From NCBI GenBank assembly GCA_021773355.1, contig JAJFKE010000010.1, positions 1-64,000 of the forward strand: 64,000 bases of DNA, in the 5' to 3' direction. A model generated the notes under the pieces. The model worked only from the letters and a program-made list of their open reading frames with translations. It was not told where the DNA came from and ran no database searches. Origin of the DNA: Gammaproteobacteria bacterium. Its GTDB lineage: Bacteria > Pseudomonadota > Gammaproteobacteria > Pseudomonadales > Pseudohongiellaceae. The position numbers and the translations under genes are program-made. Shown in pieces: positions 60,942-64,000 of the stretch; positions within the stretch are counted from its first letter, which is position 1; every line of letters starts with the position of its first letter.

Positions 60942-62639
60942 ATGACGGCTGAAACGAATTCTACAGAACGAGAAACCATCGGCACGTCAATGCGCAACAA
61001 GGTTGGTCTATGGCTGGGGCCATTGGTTTTTTTGTGTATGTTGCTATTTGTTGACCTTGATCCCAATAATCCATTAGTGACACGAATGGCTGCCGTAATT
61101 CTACTCATGGCTATTTGGTGGATCACCGAAGCAATTCCCCTTTCGGCTACAGCATTGGTGCCTATTGTACTTTTTCCATTAATGGGAATAATGCGCGGAC
61201 GGTTAGTACCGGCTGATAGTCAGATTGATTTTGGCACGGTCACTATGCGTAACGGCTTAAGTCCATCAGATTTGGATATCATATTTCCAAATGTGGCTGG
61301 ACAGTATATGGATTGGATTATTTTGTTATTTCTCGGTGGCTTTATCATCGCTACTGCCGTTGAAAAATGGAATCTGCACAAGCGTATCGCATTGCACATA
61401 TTGAAGCTTATTGGTGGTCAGCCGCATCGATTGGTATTGGGATTCATGATAGCTACCGGATTTCTCTCCATGTGGCTTTCCAATACAGCTACGGCAATGA
61501 TGATGATGCCAATGGGAATGTCGCTTATTCTCCTATACGAAGATCTGAATCGGCAGGCGGTTGCGAATGGTGCCATATTGGATGAACGAGCAGAGAATTT
61601 CTCTCTAACATTATTGTTGGGCATAGCCTACTCAGCCTCAATAGGTGGTTTCGCTACGCTTATTGGCACTCCACCCAATGGAGTATTGGTTACGCAGATG
61701 ACTCAATTGTTTCCCGAAGCGCCAGATATCACATTCGCCTCCTGGATGGTGTTTGCGCTGCCGATGAGTGCAACCTATATGATAATCGCCTGGCTTGTAC
61801 TAACTCGATTCGTTTTTCCGCTTCCGGCTTCGACTCCATTTAGCGGGCGTGATTTCATCCGTAATGAGATTGCAAAGCTGGGGATCATGTCTAGCGAAGA
61901 AAAAAGGGTCACCTTTGTATTTGTGAGTGCCGCAATACTGTGGATGACCCGCAAGGATCGCCTATTTGGTCCCGACGTGGATATCTTCGGATGGAGTCAT
62001 TACCTGGATGCGTTTCTAGTCTGGTTGGGCTCAAACCCGGTTGGCTACATGATAGATGATGGAACTGTCTCAATAGCCATGGCCTTATTGTTGTTTATTA
62101 TTCCGGCGAGTAAAAAAGTTGGTGGGAGACTGATGGATTGGGAGGATGCCAAAAAGGTGCCATGGGGCATTTTGTTACTGTTTGGTGGAGGCTTAGCCAT
62201 CGCCAAAGGTTTCACTACCTCAGGGCTAGGTACCTATATAGCGGGACAACTACAGTCTCTGCTGGGTGATGCCAGCCCTTTAGTAATTGTAATGAGCACC
62301 GTGGGCTTTATAACAGGCTTAACCGAGGTGACGTCGAATACAGCTACTATCTCACTGTCATTGCCGATAATGGCAAGCCTGGCACAGGCCATTGGGGTGC
62401 ATCCATTACTGTTATTAATTCCCACCACATTGGCAGCTTCCTGTGCATTCATGCTACCCGTTTCCACACCCCCTAATGCAATTGTCTATGGATCGGGCCG
62501 TGTCCCCATCATGAAGATGGTGATCGCCGGGATTTGGTTGGACATCCTTTCTGTGTTGCTGCTGACTCTGTTTGTCTATACTTTGGGCCATTTGACCTTC
62601 GATGTGCTGGGTGCATTCCCCGATTGGGCTGCCCCTTAG
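60942..62639 (+). CDS. DASS-family (SLC13) Na+/dicarboxylate or sulfate symporter
   Basis: A 565-residue transporter with an inverted repeat: SNTATAMMMMPMG in the first half and TSNTATISLSLPIMASLA in the second, the two Ser-Asn-Thr motifs of DASS carriers. PPNAIVYGSGRVP is the conserved post-repeat loop. The N-terminal 30 residues are cytoplasmic. Substrate (dicarboxylate, citrate or sulfate) cannot be set; no sulfur genes nearby. Confidence 0.92.
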   Translation: MTAETNSTERETIGTSMRNKVGLWLGPLVFLCMLLFVDLDPNNPLVTRMAAVILLMAIWWITEAIPLSATALVPIVLFPLMGIMRGRLVPADSQIDFGTVTMRNGLSPSDLDIIFPNVAGQYMDWIILLFLGGFIIATAVEKWNLHKRIALHILKLIGGQPHRLVLGFMIATGFLSMWLSNTATAMMMMPMGMSLILLYEDLNRQAVANGAILDERAENFSLTLLLGIAYSASIGGFATLIGTPPNGVLVTQMTQLFPEAPDITFASWMVFALPMSATYMIIAWLVLTRFVFPLPASTPFSGRDFIRNEIAKLGIMSSEEKRVTFVFVSAAILWMTRKDRLFGPDVDIFGWSHYLDAFLVWLGSNPVGYMIDDGTVSIAMALLLFIIPASKKVGGRLMDWEDAKKVPWGILLLFGGGLAIAKGFTTSGLGTYIAGQLQSLLGDASPLVIVMSTVGFITGLTEVTSNTATISLSLPIMASLAQAIGVHPLLLLIPTTLAASCAFMLPVSTPPNAIVYGSGRVPIMKMVIAGIWLDILSVLLLTLFVYTLGHLTFDVLGAFPDWAAP

Positions 62640-62868
62640 CCTATTGATTATTAGTAATTAGTTCTGAAATCCGCAAAAAATGAGGGAAGTTGTGTTGGCA
62701 ACATCGCCTTTGTGCTATGTTTTGGGCTGTTAGGAGAAATTATCCAGATGTTGGCACAATCCAGGGGTTGCAGAACCCGGGAAAATACTGGGGTGAGTCA
62801 TACAAGAAATCAGAGTTGGTGCAGCTAGAGGCCTTCCAGCCAGAATAACAACTAACAATTAAAGTCCT

Positions 62869-63558
62869 ATGAACGCTAAGCAGTCAGACAATAAATCGAT
62901 GGCCAGTGCCTGTCCCGCAGGCGATGACAAGTGCACAAATCTTCCTGAGGTTGAAAGGCTTCGAGAAGAAATAAAGCAGTTGGCGGCACTAGTCAGAACT
63001 GATGAGCTCACACGGCTGTTTAATTTTCGCTATTTTAATCAGGCGCTAAGCCTTGAGATGGAACGTACGCGACGTTCCGGCCAACCTACCTGCCTAATAA
63101 TGTTAGACCTGGACCATTTTAAATCGATTAATGATGCTTATGGGCATGAAGTCGGCAATATCGTATTGGGACACATCGCCAGCCTGGTCCGTAAGACAGT
63201 TCGTAGACTGGATATTCCCTGTCGCTATGGTGGAGAAGAATTTACGATTATTCTCCCCGATACTACTCTGAAGCAAGGCGTGCGCTTTGCCAATCGTCTC
63301 CGGCTTATCATTGAAAACTCACCGACCAAAGCAAGTGATGCTCTGTTAGGCGTAGAGGCTAGTTTTGGTGTGGATGTGTACATGCGCGGCGATCAACTAA
63401 CGGAGAAAGAATTTGTAGAGAAAGTAGACTCGTATCTCTACCTTGCCAAGCAAGAAGGTCGCAACAGAGTTTGTCACAAAAGTTTTAGCGACGAAGAAGG
63501 CTCAGCTTCCTCTGCCAAGAGTGGGACGCCCGAGACCAGCAGCCCGGCTGCTGGCTAA
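62869..63558 (+). CDS. Diguanylate cyclase (GGDEF)
   Basis: A 229-residue cytoplasmic protein. A short N-terminal helix (PEVERLREEIKQLAALV) leads into a GGDEF domain from DELTRLFNFRYFNQAL. The active site is GGEEF at 121-125, and an RxxD inhibitory site (112-115) lies five residues before it, so it should make c-di-GMP with product inhibition. No sensor domain, so activation is by dimerisation or partner proteins. Confidence 0.92.
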   Translation: MNAKQSDNKSMASACPAGDDKCTNLPEVERLREEIKQLAALVRTDELTRLFNFRYFNQALSLEMERTRRSGQPTCLIMLDLDHFKSINDAYGHEVGNIVLGHIASLVRKTVRRLDIPCRYGGEEFTIILPDTTLKQGVRFANRLRLIIENSPTKASDALLGVEASFGVDVYMRGDQLTEKEFVEKVDSYLYLAKQEGRNRVCHKSFSDEEGSASSAKSGTPETSSPAAG

Positions 63559-63572
63559 GTTTCTCAGAATCA

Positions 63573-64000
63573 TTATTTTCTATTCTTTGTTTCCGCCACC
63601 AATTGCGCTAAGTGATAAAGAATAGCGGCGGTAGCTCCCCAGATACGAAATTTTTCAAACTGTAGCTCAAGAATTTTTCGCGATTGATTGTCATAGGTCA
63701 TCGATGAAGAGCTATAGGCATCAGTATTTAAAATCAAAGACAGTGGCGCCTGGAATATTTCCGCGACTTCAATGGGGCAGGGAATAAATTTCAGATCTGG
63801 ATCTATCAGGCCAATGACGGGAGTGATTTGGAAGCCCGAAGGCAACGACATTTCGCCTAATTGCCCAATAACTTCCACCTTGTGCCGTGGCAGGCCAATC
63901 TCTTCTTCGCTTTCCCGTAGTGCCGTGGCGGCGGCATCGGCATCATCGAGTTCCATAGAACCTCCCGGCAGACTGATTTGACCGGCATGGCTGTTCAGGT
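63573..64000 (-). CDS. NUDIX hydrolase, probable CoA pyrophosphatase (partial at right edge)
   Basis: The C-terminal part of a NUDIX protein running off the window. The NUDIX box reads HAGQISLPGGSMELDD then AAATALRESEEEIGL, the GX5EX7REUXEEXGU pattern. The SLPGG-type preceding segment and VEVIGQLG suggest the NudL/YeaB CoA pyrophosphatase branch. The start lies beyond 64000. It is convergent with the diguanylate cyclase gene (14 bases). Confidence 0.88.
   Translation of the reverse strand, partial: LNSHAGQISLPGGSMELDDADAAATALRESEEEIGLPRHKVEVIGQLGEMSLPSGFQITPVIGLIDPDLKFIPCPIEVAEIFQAPLSLILNTDAYSSSSMTYDNQSRKILELQFEKFRIWGATAAILYHLAQLVAETKNRK

Noticed and set aside
1-64000. CRISPR arrays, toxin-antitoxin pairs, restriction or phage-defence genes
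   Set aside because: I looked for regular spaced repeats and known defence motifs and found none; the mobile genes are only remnants.

Overview
The window looks like chromosome of a Gram-negative gammaproteobacterium, most likely a marine heterotroph of the Cellvibrionales/OM60-like kind. This rests on gene content: a lipoprotein-rich secretome, mpl, the tesA-ybbA-ybbP locus, a TIGR02444-type protein, pdxJ and pdxH, RhlE, CobB, Bcp, UbiX, PPi-dependent phosphofructokinase and many acyl-CoA genes. The taxon is an inference. GC content looks moderate and even, apart from the mobile debris near the left end.

Left end (1-5.9 kb), accessory. A tight three-gene unit holds a metallophosphoesterase, a peptidase-S51-like protein broken by a one-base frameshift, and a 4'-phosphopantetheinyl transferase. 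It may be the edge of a secondary-metabolite locus. Next comes a graveyard of mobile elements: a 5'-truncated IS481 transposase, the 3' half of a tRNA gene, the 3' end of an IS3-family element, and a tyrosine integrase whose catalytic C-terminus is replaced in frame by the IS3 transposase.

5.9-30.6 kb, mostly catabolic and secretory. There is a PurC-like SAICAR synthetase, a secreted dipeptidyl peptidase IV, an AGCS amino-acid/Na+ symporter and two paralogous secreted proteins of unknown function (9.5 and 23.1 kb). Between 14.5 and 25.8 kb lies a dispersed but complete set for beta-oxidation of methyl-branched acyl-CoAs: acyl-CoA ligase, alpha-methylacyl-CoA racemase, LCAD-type dehydrogenase, crotonase, HSD10-like dehydrogenase and thiolase. 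Also here are a formylglycine-generating enzyme with both catalytic cysteines, a haloalkane dehalogenase, a 2-hydroxychromene-2-carboxylate isomerase homologue and a methyltransferase pseudogene.

30.6-64 kb, mainly housekeeping: a SPATA20/DsbD-alpha fusion, CobB, Bcp, YbfF, PdxJ, TesA/YbbA/YbbP, PdxH, PPi-PFK, UbiX, RhlE, Mpl, a LON-domain protein, a trypsin-like protease, an M48 lipoprotein protease, a dienelactone hydrolase, a DASS transporter, a diguanylate cyclase and a NUDIX hydrolase running off the right edge. Two families of short terminal-inverted-repeat elements sit in intergenic slots. One family has copies at 33.2 and 54.6 kb and a solo end at 25.9 kb. The other has one copy at 55.4 kb, and the two families tightly bracket the LON-domain gene.

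I saw no CRISPR array, rRNA, intact tRNA or prophage, and no multigene defence system. The most unusual items are the damaged left-end operon and integrase/IS/tRNA debris, the TIR repeats, the secreted paralogue pair and a possible minus-strand small RNA at 30.6 kb.
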